Notes under the pieces: model-generated
Databases searched by the model: none
Seen by the model: only the letters and a program-made list of their open reading frames with translations
What the model was told of the DNA's origin: nothing
NCBI GenBank assembly: GCA_017502865.1
Contig: JAFVUD010000006.1
Location: 81,699 to 145,698, forward strand
Length of the DNA: 64,000 bases
Source: Alphaproteobacteria bacterium
GTDB taxonomy: Bacteria > Pseudomonadota > Alphaproteobacteria > Rs-D84
Direction: 5' to 3'
Shown here: positions 55,702 to 63,532 of the stretch, in pieces
Layout: each line of letters begins with the position of its first letter
Numbering within the stretch: the first letter of the stretch is position 1
Translations under genes and position numbers: made by a program

Positions 55702-55846
55702 ATCTAAATCATTCTAATTTATTTTTTAACAGGCAAGGGGGTGGGTTGTTTGTGGGAATCTTATGTAGCGTCGTGTACACTACGATTCCCGATTTTCTTT
55801 TATCTAAATCATTCTAATTTATTTTTAACAGGCAAGGGGTGGGGGA
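55702..55846 (+). repeat. Tandem direct repeat flanking hairpin copy C
   Basis: The ~44-base sequence ATCTAAATCATTCTAATTTA (continuing TTTTTTAACAGGCAAGGGG-GTGG) occurs at 55702-55745 and again at 55802-55846 with one T deleted. Hairpin copy C sits between them, so the unit (hairpin plus spacer) of about 100 bases is tandemly duplicated with B. Confidence 0.85.
55754..55790 (+). repeat. Variable-stem/constant-loop hairpin, copy C
   Basis: Stem GGGAATC (55754-55760) with GATTCCC (55784-55790); loop TTATGTAGCGTCGTGTACAC plus TAC. A T-rich tail follows. Confidence 0.8.
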
Positions 55847-55875
55847 TTTTGAGAGGAATTTGTGTAAATAAGGGC

Positions 55876-55903
55876 TTGATTTTGTTTTTATTTGATATAT
55901 AAT
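55876..55903 (+). promoter_or_regulatory. Promoter of the tRNA-Gly/tRNA-Tyr unit
   Basis: TTGATT (55876-55881), 16-base spacer, TATAAT (55898-55903), 20 bases before tRNA-Gly. Confidence 0.7.
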
Positions 55904-55923
55904 CAGAAAGCTCTGAATTTGTT

Positions 55924-55998
55924 GCGGGCATAGTACAAAGGCTAGTATGCAAGCCTTCCAAGCTTGAAATGCGGGTTCGATTCCCGCTGCCCGCACCA
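55924..55998 (+). tRNA. tRNA-Gly (anticodon TCC)
   Basis: 75-nt cloverleaf with CCA: acceptor GCGGGCA/TGCCCGC, anticodon loop CTTCCAA on CAAGC/GCTTG, T-arm GCGGGTTCGATTCCCGC. Confidence 0.93.
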
Positions 55999-56052
55999 CA
56001 CTTCGCCAAGGCTTCGTGTGGCACAGCCACAAGAATGCGTGGCGATAAGTTC

Positions 56053-56139
56053 GGGCGTGCGCCGGAGTTGGAGAGCCGGGGCAGACTGTAAATCTGTTGG
56101 CTTAAGCCTGAGCTGGTTCGAATCCAGCCACTCCCACCA
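56053..56139 (+). tRNA. tRNA-Tyr (anticodon GTA), slightly irregular
   Basis: An 87-nt class II tRNA with CCA. Acceptor GGGCGTG pairs with CACTCCC except for a C4-U69 mismatch. The D-arm is CCGG/CCGG with loop AGTTGGAGAG, anticodon loop CTGTAAA on GCAGA/TCTGT, a long variable arm (TGGCTTAAGCCTGA) and T-arm GCTGGTTCGAATCCAGC. Position 8 is C instead of the near-invariant U. It may be a functional variant. Confidence 0.8.
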
Positions 56140-56330
56140 TTAAAACAACCCACGTGTCGTGGGTTTTTTTAATGGGTTGTGGTGCTGAGATGAGAACCAG
56201 CGGGGAAAGTCGCAAAGCGACGACTGGTTCGAGCCGAAGGCGAAAGGGGCCCATTGAAGCATTGGCGAAAATGGGAATTACAATCCAGCCACTGGCACCA
56301 TTAAAACAACCCACGTTTCGTGGGTTTTTT
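56121..56330 (+). repeat. Duplicated 3' end and terminator of tRNA-Tyr
   Basis: About 49 bases covering the end of the T-arm, acceptor, CCA and terminator hairpin (ACCCACG/CGTGGGT with T-run) are present at 56121-56168 and again at 56282-56330 with three substitutions (CTCCC to CTGGC; one base in the hairpin loop). The 113 bases between hold tRNA-like pieces (CTGGTTCGAGCCG) and hairpins but no gene I can support. Confidence 0.8.
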
Positions 56331-56338
56331 GTTTGAAA

Positions 56339-56361
56339 AAACCGACCATTTGGTCGGTTTT
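56339..56361. terminator. Terminator of the helical protein gene
   Basis: AAACCGACC / GGTCGGTTT stem with ATTT loop and T-run, able to work on both strands. Confidence 0.8.
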
Positions 56362-56363
56362 AT

Positions 56364-56693
56364 TTAACGTGTCATTTCGTTCAGTGTGTGCAACATTGCA
56401 TCGATTGCATCTGTTGCGGATTTGATACCTTCTTGGACAGACTGGTTCATATTACCGGTCATCAGCATCAAGTTGCGGTGCTGTTCCAAACTGGTTTTTG
56501 GGGCATCGAAAACAACGGTGTCCAGTAATTGTGCATGACTTTCAATCATCTGGGATACTAATTTGACACCTTGGGCAAAGGCAGGACCCAGGTTTTTTGT
56601 TTTTGATTTTGCGACAATACGTTTTAATTCGTCTGCACGTTTTTCCAATTCTTGTTGTGCAATGTTTACACGTTCATTTACGATATCTGCCAT
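56364..56693 (-). CDS. Helical hypothetical protein, 109 aa
   Basis: An all-helical protein without cysteines or signal peptide (IVNERVNIAQQELEKRADEL, LVSQMIESHAQLLDTVVFDA, ATDAIDAMLHTLNEMTR). Its plan, with amphipathic helices and a short length, recalls phasin-like granule or membrane surface proteins, but identity is too low by eye to claim this. GGGGAA lies 7-12 bases before the ATG. Confidence 0.6.
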   Translation of the reverse strand: MADIVNERVNIAQQELEKRADELKRIVAKSKTKNLGPAFAQGVKLVSQMIESHAQLLDTVVFDAPKTSLEQHRNLMLMTGNMNQSVQEGIKSATDAIDAMLHTLNEMTR

Positions 56694-56705
56694 GGCGGGT
56701 TCCCC

Positions 56706-57146
56706 TTAGTTTGTTTGTTTTTGTATAAAATTTCTTGTAAAATATTCTGGTAAATATGTTTGGTCTACACAGTAATTATGGGTGTTTAAAATGTCTGCGT
56801 TTGTGGCGATTTCGCTATTAAATGTAATTATAATGTTGCAGTTTGTTGAATGGTTGTCCGTTGTATATGTGTGTAAGGTGTATTCGAAAAATTCTGTATC
56901 GTTTATTTTGTAGGACGAATCTGGTATGCCAAGATTTTTTATTATCGTTGTTGCTGGTTGGTTGATTAGGGATAATAATGCGGCTTCCATGTTGGCCCAT
57001 AGTAAGTTATATTTAAGGTCTAAATCTGCGGATATATTTTCGGAAAATGTGCTTTTTATGGGTACAAATTTTACATCATTAGCATTTGCGTGAGAATGTA
57101 CGCTGATTAGTGCTAGAGTAAAAAAAACTGCTAGATTTTTGTGCAT
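56706..57146 (-). CDS. Exported hypothetical protein, 146 aa
   Basis: Signal peptide MHKNLAVFFTLALISVHSHA followed by a small domain (LDLKYNLLWANMEAALLSLI, GIPDSSYKINDTEFFEYTLH). Two cysteines (NCNI and NYCVD) may pair. It resembles small periplasmic proteins with an SmpA/BamE-like "lg-P-x-w-Y" core (LGIPDSSYKIND), only weakly. ATG 57146 was chosen for the AAAAGGTTAAAT site; upstream in-frame codons lie in the preceding gene. Confidence 0.6.
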   Translation of the reverse strand: MHKNLAVFFTLALISVHSHANANDVKFVPIKSTFSENISADLDLKYNLLWANMEAALLSLINQPATTIIKNLGIPDSSYKINDTEFFEYTLHTYTTDNHSTNCNIIITFNSEIATNADILNTHNYCVDQTYLPEYFTRNFIQKQTN

Positions 57147-57159
57147 ATTTAACCTTTTG

Positions 57160-58752
57160 TTAATCTTCATATACTTCGTATTCGTCGATAAAGGTACGTG
57201 AAACACTTTCCAATTCGACGGGTGTGTAATCTGATGTGGTGATAATGTCACGATCGTCTTCGGGCATGATGGTGACGATTTCGGTTGGCTGTTGGGCAAC
57301 CGGGGTATTTGTCATATTGGCACCGTATGTTTTGCTGCGATATTTAGAACGAAAACGTTCAGGGATATTTAAATAACTGTTTGGGTTAATCCCAGGTGAA
57401 CGCAATGTGATTTCGGTCGCAGGACTGATATGACGTTGTTCGATGTTATACAGTGGCGACATGAATGTTGTTGGGGCAGGCTTGATTTGTGTTAATGTGC
57501 CGGCACCGTTCAGGCGAACAATACGTAATGCACGTTCGTTGTCGCCGGTTGGTTTTAAACGGAACAGGCCGTCCATGCCCATATAGCCACTGGGGTCCAG
57601 CAGGTATGCGGCATCTGATTTATTAGAATTTATCATGCCCATTGCCATGTTAGCGGCGTCGTATCCAAATGTTGCCAGGCGAGATGCAGGAACACCAGAA
57701 ACCTGTTCATAGATTTGGGTAAAGTTTTCGTTTACAGGTGGCAGGGCGGCATATTTTGCACCAGACATGGTTATGTCGTTAACGATATTTGTTCCGTCCC
57801 ACAGTGCGGTGCCGTACATTTTTGCATCGCCTGCGGCCACGCCATAGTAACGCATAAATGATGCCAGTTTGGTTGTGTCGTCTGCATCGCCCAAGAATAA
57901 TACACCGTCATATGGTACCGCACCCAATGTGTCTGTGCGTGATATGCGTTCCAATTGGATGTTCAGATTTGATTTTTCAATTGCGGTCAGGGTTTCTTTG
58001 GTCAAAATGTCGGCCAGAATTTCACGTGCACGTGTGTTTGCCGCTGTGCGGGCCGTGTTCATTGTGGCACGGATTGTTGTGTTCTTGATAGATTCTGAAT
58101 CATCGGGTGTGTAATAGAACAGGCCAGATAAACCGATGTTGTACATTTCGGCAGCACTTTTTGCGGTGCCGGCCATCAGGCGGCCAGATTCTGTGTTTGG
58201 TGCCAAGATGATGAATTTCTTGACGTTGTCGGTTTGCATTTCTTTGATAATGGCTTCGATACTGTTGGTGGGCATCAGGGCCATTGTCATAACGCCACGA
58301 CCGACCGCTGTTGCATCAGATGTGAATGACAGGGCAGGTGTGGTTTCAGGTTTGATTTCACGCAGTATGCGGGCGTTGCCAGCAAACACAGGGCCGATAA
58401 TAACATCGGGTGATGTGGAAACGGCATCGGTCATAACAGTGGTTGCGTTTTTGGCGGTGTCATAAAATGTAAATGATATATTGGATGGGGCACGCTGTAA
58501 AACGGCGGTTTCAATAGATGCACGAATTGTGTTGCCAACCGCTGCGTTTGGGCCAGACATTGGCAGTAAAACCGCCACGTTATGTGTTGTGCCATCATCG
58601 GTTGGTGAAAATGTGCCGTACTGCATTTCAATTGGGGTGCCGGTCTGTAATTCGCCATAGCCCGAGAACCAGCCATCGTTGTTCGATGTGCCGGTGCACC
58701 CAGATAAGATGCTAATCAAGCCAAAAAGTCCAAAAATTCTGTTCATATACAT
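57160..58752 (-). CDS. LpoA-like penicillin-binding protein activator
   Basis: A lipoprotein (lipobox LSGC in IFGLFGLISILSGCTG) with a periplasmic-binding-protein fold: HNVAVLLPMSGPNAAVGNTI, DVIIGPVFAGNARILREIKP, ALSFTSDATAVG, VPYDGVLFLGDADD and FGYDAANMAMGM. This matches the C-domain of LpoA (YraM), which activates PBP1a. It is divergent from rsmI, the same arrangement as yraM-yraL in E. coli, which supports the call. I chose ATG 58752, with GGA 8 bases upstream. The C-terminus is an acidic tail (VSRTFIDEYEVYED). Confidence 0.82.
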   Translation of the reverse strand: MYMNRIFGLFGLISILSGCTGTSNNDGWFSGYGELQTGTPIEMQYGTFSPTDDGTTHNVAVLLPMSGPNAAVGNTIRASIETAVLQRAPSNISFTFYDTAKNATTVMTDAVSTSPDVIIGPVFAGNARILREIKPETTPALSFTSDATAVGRGVMTMALMPTNSIEAIIKEMQTDNVKKFIILAPNTESGRLMAGTAKSAAEMYNIGLSGLFYYTPDDSESIKNTTIRATMNTARTAANTRAREILADILTKETLTAIEKSNLNIQLERISRTDTLGAVPYDGVLFLGDADDTTKLASFMRYYGVAAGDAKMYGTALWDGTNIVNDITMSGAKYAALPPVNENFTQIYEQVSGVPASRLATFGYDAANMAMGMINSNKSDAAYLLDPSGYMGMDGLFRLKPTGDNERALRIVRLNGAGTLTQIKPAPTTFMSPLYNIEQRHISPATEITLRSPGINPNSYLNIPERFRSKYRSKTYGANMTNTPVAQQPTEIVTIMPEDDRDIITTSDYTPVELESVSRTFIDEYEVYED

Positions 58753-58800
58753 TGAAAAATCCATTTTATTTTGTATTATTTTACTATAAAAGGATTACGA

Positions 58801-59604
58801 ATGCAAACGGGGCTTTATATTGTTGGTACACCAATTGGTAATTTGTCGGATATGTCACCACGTGCCATCGATGTGTTAAAGAATGTTGATTTGATTACAG
58901 CAGAAGATACACGTGTGTTTGCAAAACTGGCATCGCATTTTGATATCAAGACAAAACGAATTGCATGTCACGAACATAATGAACGTGAAATCGTTGATGA
59001 TATTATTGCGAAAATTCAATCGGGTATGGCGGTTGCAACGGTCAGTGATGCAGGTATGCCGGGGATTAGTGATCCGGGATTTCGTTTGGTGCGTGCGGCA
59101 CGTGCCGCCGGGGTGCCGGTGTTTGTTGTGCCAGGGCCAACGGCGGTTGTGTCTGCGTTGGTGTTGTCTGGGTTCCCAACGGACCGATTTACGTTCTGTG
59201 GTTTCTTTGATGAAAAGAAATTGCGTGATGACAATAAAATTCGGCATACGATTGTTTATTACGAAAGCCCGAACAGAATTATGGATACAATTGCGGCATT
59301 GGCCCGTGTTATGCCAGAACGTCAGGTTGCAATTGTGCGTGAAATAACCAAGATTCACGAAGAAACGATTATTGGATATCCGGCAGACTTGTTGCGTATA
59401 GAGCCACCACGTGGGGAAATTGTTATTGTTATTGCACCGGCACCAGATAAAAAAATGTCGGACAGTGAAATTGCTGAAATTGTAAATGATGTAGTGGCAG
59501 GGTCAACCAAGTCGGCGGCAGCAGAATTGGCGGCACGTGCAGGTATTTCTAAAAAAGAAGCATATAAACGTTTATTGGAAAAAGAGGTTGGCACAGATGA
59601 TTAA
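58801..59604 (+). CDS. rsmI: 16S rRNA C1402 2'-O-methyltransferase
   Basis: RsmI methylates the ribose of C1402. Tetrapyrrole-methylase fold: GLYIVGTPIGNLSDMSPRAI, LITAEDTRVFAKLASHF, VSDAGMPGISDPGFRLVRAA, VPGPTAVVSALVLSGFPTDR. ATG 58801 was chosen for the AAAGGATTACGA site. Length 267 aa is slightly short. The stop overlaps engB by eight bases. Confidence 0.96.
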   Translation: MQTGLYIVGTPIGNLSDMSPRAIDVLKNVDLITAEDTRVFAKLASHFDIKTKRIACHEHNEREIVDDIIAKIQSGMAVATVSDAGMPGISDPGFRLVRAARAAGVPVFVVPGPTAVVSALVLSGFPTDRFTFCGFFDEKKLRDDNKIRHTIVYYESPNRIMDTIAALARVMPERQVAIVREITKIHEETIIGYPADLLRIEPPRGEIVIVIAPAPDKKMSDSEIAEIVNDVVAGSTKSAAAELAARAGISKKEAYKRLLEKEVGTDD

Positions 59605-60151
59605 ATTTGTTGGCAGTTTTGAAACGGTAGAATCTTTGCCACGGACACAATTCCCAGAGTATGCGTTTATTGGACGCAGTAATGTAGGAAAATCTTCGCT
59701 GATAAACGCAATTGTTGGGGCACCGATTGCACGTACATCTAATACACCGGGACGTACACAAAGTTTGAATTTGTTTAATCTGGATGATCGGGCGATGATT
59801 GTGGATTTGCCAGGATATGGATACGCCAAGGTGTCTAAGGCCGATGCAATGCGATGGTTGAACAGATTGGAAAACTATTTATTAAATCGCAGACAATTGA
59901 CCCGGCTGTTTATACTGATTGATTCACGAATTGGCGTGCGGGATTCAGATTTGGATTTGATGGATTTCTGTGATGCCAATGGTATTGGGTACCAGATTGT
60001 TTATACAAAAAAAGACAAGCGGGTGCGTGAAAAAAATCAAACAGAAGTTTCGCATGAAAATCATGGTGCAATGGTGCCTGAAATCATTGAAACATCGGCA
60101 GAAAAGAAAACAGGGCTGGAACCATTAAGGGCAATAATTGGCATTAAATAA
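59597..60151 (+). CDS. engB: EngB/YihA ribosome-biogenesis GTPase
   Basis: A 184-residue GTPase of the TrmE-Era family needed for large-subunit assembly. G1 IGRSNVGKSSLIN, G2 TPGRTQSLNLF, G3 VDLPGYGYAKV, G4 TKKDK, G5 ETSAEK. I chose the ATG at 59597 because family members begin close to KFVGSF and GAGG lies upstream. Overlaps rsmI upstream and addB downstream. Confidence 0.96.
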   Translation: MIKFVGSFETVESLPRTQFPEYAFIGRSNVGKSSLINAIVGAPIARTSNTPGRTQSLNLFNLDDRAMIVDLPGYGYAKVSKADAMRWLNRLENYLLNRRQLTRLFILIDSRIGVRDSDLDLMDFCDANGIGYQIVYTKKDKRVREKNQTEVSHENHGAMVPEIIETSAEKKTGLEPLRAIIGIK

Positions 60152-62669
60152 AAATATCTTTTGTGCAACAAATCCGGCGCATATGGCAGATGCGTTGGTG
60201 CGTATTATGCAAGACAGTGGGGAAAAATGGGAAGATATGCTGATATTCTTGCCCAGTCGTCGTGCAGTGCGTACGGTTGAAAAAGATTTGGTTCGCCGTG
60301 TGGGACATGCGGTTATGTTGCCGCATCTGGTTGCACTGGGCGAAGGGGTCGATGACGAAGAATATGTGCCAGAAATTACCGGCGACGATGTAATTTCAAA
60401 TACAGAACGGGTAATTGTTGTTGCCAAGTTGTTGGTTGCAGACGCAAATATTGGACGGCTGTCGGTGGCGTTGCCAATTGCACGTGATTTGGTGCGTATG
60501 CAGGATTATCTGGAAAACGAAGGTGTGGATGCCGCAGATATTGACTGGATGGAATTGGTTGATGAAAAGTATGCACAACATTTTCAGTCCAAGGCACAGA
60601 TGCTGGGGATTTTGTCCCAGGTTATGCGTGAATATGCCAATGGGCGTCAAACGTCTGTTCAGGTTAGAAATGCAGAAATTCGTAACTGGATAAATTATTT
60701 TCATAAATATAAATTAGTAATTGTTTGTGGTTCAACCGCCAGTGTTCCTGCAACAGCAGATTTGATGGTTGCGATTGCAGCACAACCGCACGGACGGATT
60801 ATTTTGTCTGGGAAAATTGACGGGCGTGAATCTGATTTCGAATTAGACACAAATCCATATAATGCAGAATATAAATTCTTGGGACGTGTTGGGGTAAAAC
60901 CAGCAGATGTAATTCAAATTGATGTAGGGCAGTCTGCAATTGATTTTATGAATTACTGTATGGGAAATGATACGGCACCAACACAAATCAGCAATGATTT
61001 GCGGCATTGTCATTTGGTTGTTTGTGGACGTGAAGCACAAGAGGCCGAAGCCGTTGCAGAAATTGCAGAACGCAGTATAAAAGATAATAAGTCTGTGTTG
61101 GTAATTACGCCAGACGCCGCAGGAAACCAGCGTATAGCCGTGGCATTGGCACACAGAAATATAGATGCGGATTTTTCGGGTGGAAAATCTGGGGCGGCAA
61201 CATCAGCAGGTCGTGCGATACTGAATTTATTAGATGCCTGGATTGAAAAATCGGCGGATGAATTTAATTTGGCATATGTTAAATCTGGGCGAAATTTATT
61301 TGATACGATTGCAGATATTGTAGAACGGTACCATCCGCAATTTACACCAAAATGTGTCATAGACGATGCGGATTCTGTGTTGGTATGGCATGCGATTAAA
61401 GATTTGTCTGATGCGTTAAATGTGGCGGTGGTTGATTTGGATGTCGCAGATGCACGGGCGTTGATTGCAGATGCGTTGTCGGGTGTGTCTGTGCGTGGTG
61501 CGATGAATGATGGGGCCGGTGTGGTTGTGTTGGGGACAATTGAATCACGTATGCAGACGGCAGATGTTGTGATTTTAACGGGGCTGAATGATGGCATGTT
61601 TCCGTCACGTGGGTACGAAAATTCGTGGTTGCCACGTGCGCTGGCCCAGCAGATTGGATTGCCGTCGCCCGACAGAAAGGTATCTTTGCAGGCGTTGGAT
61701 TTTATGAATTTGTCATGTGGGCCAGAAGTGTACTGGGTGCGGTCGGGGGCATCGGGCGGTGTCCAGATGACAGAATCTAGATTTTTATCCCGAATAATTG
61801 CACGTGGTGGAGATTTTGATACGGCCGTGGGCACAGATATTATTGCCAAAATTGTTGCAGATGATTCACCAAATTTATGTCCGCTGTCATATGCACCACC
61901 ATCGCCACCAGCGGATTGGAGTGATGTTTATGTGACGGAATTGGAACATTTGATTCATAATCCGTATTCGTTCTATGTTAAACATATTTTAAGATTAAAA
62001 ACAAAAGATGACTATTGGTTAACACCAGATGCACGGGATTTTGGAAATCTGGTTCATGAAGTTATTGAAAAAGCGACAGATTATCGCACCGATGTTTTGA
62101 TTGCCCAGATGGATGCACGGGCACATGAAATTTTGGGGCGGGGCAGTATTTTGTTTCATTTTTGGCATAAAAGATTTTGTGAAATTGCCCCGTTGGTTGA
62201 AAAAGTGTTCGGTCAAATGCCAGATGGGGCCCGGGCAGAAATTGGGGCATCGGTTAAAATACCGGTTGGCAAGAATGCAGAACGTGTGGTGCGGGCACGT
62301 GCAGACTGGGTCTGGGACGGTGGGGTTTTAGATATCAAGACGGGTTCTGCCCCCAGCGAAAGCCAATTAAAAGAAGGGAATATGCCACAGTTGCCGTTAG
62401 AGGCGTTGATGCTGAAATCGGGTGGGTTTAAGATTAAAACAACTAAAATCAGTCAGTTGCCGATAATGCAATTTTTACAACTGAAAAATAATGATGTGCG
62501 GTTGATTGAATATGATGCACAAACAACCCAGATGATGATAGATGCTGCATACAACAAAACCCAGGAATTGTTTCAAATGTATTCTGCGGGTGGGGCAGAA
62601 TATGAAAACAGACCAAATTCAGATCAGAAGTATAGAAATTATGATGATTTGGTACGTGCGTATGATTAA
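60138..62669 (+). CDS. addB: AddB, double-strand break repair helicase-nuclease subunit
   Basis: AddB pairs with AddA in recombinational repair (alphaproteobacterial equivalent of RecBCD). The 843-residue protein begins with an inactive UvrD-like domain (MLIFLPSRRAVRTVEKDLV) and ends with a RecB-type PD-(D/E)xK nuclease: EYIVFYVKHILRL-type segment, FGNLVHEVIEKA, VLDIKTGSAPSESQL. No cysteine cluster is seen. It starts at TTG 60138, with AAGGG 6 bases upstream, overlapping engB. addA is not in the window. Confidence 0.9.
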   Translation: MALNKNIFCATNPAHMADALVRIMQDSGEKWEDMLIFLPSRRAVRTVEKDLVRRVGHAVMLPHLVALGEGVDDEEYVPEITGDDVISNTERVIVVAKLLVADANIGRLSVALPIARDLVRMQDYLENEGVDAADIDWMELVDEKYAQHFQSKAQMLGILSQVMREYANGRQTSVQVRNAEIRNWINYFHKYKLVIVCGSTASVPATADLMVAIAAQPHGRIILSGKIDGRESDFELDTNPYNAEYKFLGRVGVKPADVIQIDVGQSAIDFMNYCMGNDTAPTQISNDLRHCHLVVCGREAQEAEAVAEIAERSIKDNKSVLVITPDAAGNQRIAVALAHRNIDADFSGGKSGAATSAGRAILNLLDAWIEKSADEFNLAYVKSGRNLFDTIADIVERYHPQFTPKCVIDDADSVLVWHAIKDLSDALNVAVVDLDVADARALIADALSGVSVRGAMNDGAGVVVLGTIESRMQTADVVILTGLNDGMFPSRGYENSWLPRALAQQIGLPSPDRKVSLQALDFMNLSCGPEVYWVRSGASGGVQMTESRFLSRIIARGGDFDTAVGTDIIAKIVADDSPNLCPLSYAPPSPPADWSDVYVTELEHLIHNPYSFYVKHILRLKTKDDYWLTPDARDFGNLVHEVIEKATDYRTDVLIAQMDARAHEILGRGSILFHFWHKRFCEIAPLVEKVFGQMPDGARAEIGASVKIPVGKNAERVVRARADWVWDGGVLDIKTGSAPSESQLKEGNMPQLPLEALMLKSGGFKIKTTKISQLPIMQFLQLKNNDVRLIEYDAQTTQMMIDAAYNKTQELFQMYSAGGAEYENRPNSDQKYRNYDDLVRAYD

Positions 62670-62670
62670 A

Positions 62671-62697
62671 AAATCCCCAAATGGGGATTTTTTATTT
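62671..62697. terminator. Bidirectional terminator between addB and xthA
   Basis: AATCCCC / GGGGATT stem with AAAT loop and T-run. Confidence 0.85.
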
Positions 62698-63462
62698 GAT
62701 TGTTAACATTAAACCGCAATGGTCGGTTGGTTTTTCAGCCAGGCGTGGTTCAATATCAATTTCACAATTTTTAATCATTTCCATGGCGGCTTTGTTTGCC
62801 AGGAAATAATCCAGACGCAGGCCCTGTTTGTTGCCAACGGTGTCACGGCCACGGTATCCGTACCATGTGTAATCAATATCATCTGGGTGGAAATGACGCC
62901 ATACGTCGGTCCAACCGGCGTTTAACCATTGATTCATAATTTCACGGGCGGCCGGGGCAGAAATTGCGATTCCTTCGTAATTTTTGGGTTTCCAGATGTC
63001 ACGATCTTCGATTGCGACGTTAAAGTCACCGCCAATGATTACCGGTTCTGGGGAATCCAGGAAGCCGGCTATGTAATCTGTGAATGCACGCATCCATTCC
63101 AATTTGTATGGGAATTTTGGTGATTCAACAGTGTCGCCGTTTGGCATATATGTATTTATAACACGAATGCGGCCGTCAATCACGGTTTCCAGAAAGCGTG
63201 CGTTTACATCGGCATAGTTTGGCATGCCACATGTGGTGTCTTCGATGGAATATTTAGAAAATGTTGCGACCCCGTTCCATGATTTTTGACCAAATACTTT
63301 GACGTTGTATCCGTATTCGTCAAACAGGTTGTGGGGAAAGTTTGCGGTTTCGACTTTTAATTCCTGGACCAGGATGGTGTCGTATTCACCGCGGCTTAAA
63401 ATATCCAAGAAACTTTGTGCATGTGCACGGATTGAGTTTATGTTTAAGGTTAAAATTTTCAT
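62692..63462 (-). CDS. xthA: Exodeoxyribonuclease III family AP endonuclease
   Basis: Incises abasic sites and has 3'-5' exonuclease activity. Motifs: LTLNINSIRAH, ILVQELKV with the metal Glu, PVIIGGDFNVAIEDRD, DIDYTWYGYRG, and catalytic Asp-His in EKPTDHCGLML. ATG 63462 has AGGAAAG upstream and matches the family start; an in-frame extension further upstream has no support. Length is 256 aa. Confidence 0.95.
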   Translation of the reverse strand: MKILTLNINSIRAHAQSFLDILSRGEYDTILVQELKVETANFPHNLFDEYGYNVKVFGQKSWNGVATFSKYSIEDTTCGMPNYADVNARFLETVIDGRIRVINTYMPNGDTVESPKFPYKLEWMRAFTDYIAGFLDSPEPVIIGGDFNVAIEDRDIWKPKNYEGIAISAPAAREIMNQWLNAGWTDVWRHFHPDDIDYTWYGYRGRDTVGNKQGLRLDYFLANKAAMEMIKNCEIDIEPRLAEKPTDHCGLMLTIK

Positions 63463-63532
63463 GTTTGCTTTCCTGATTATGTTGATTATAATAAACACAG
63501 TCCAATATAAAAACAACAAGGAATTTTTTGAA

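Noticed and set aside
55642-55846. CRISPR array or integron attC sites
   Set aside because: Only two units, spacers are nearly identical rather than variable, no cas or intI gene, and the constant part is the loop while the arms vary.
56063-56139. tRNA-Tyr with a truncated D-arm
   Set aside because: My first placement of the 5' end gave a poor acceptor and no D-stem. Moving it to 56053 restores a CCGG/CCGG D-stem and six of seven acceptor pairs.
55809-56314. Minus-strand reading frames across the tRNA region (e.g. 55809-56153 and 56102-56314)
   Set aside because: They read antisense through tRNA-Gly, tRNA-Tyr and the duplicated tRNA end. Peptides of this kind (GIEPAF, SGWIRTS) are well-known false translations of tRNA genes.
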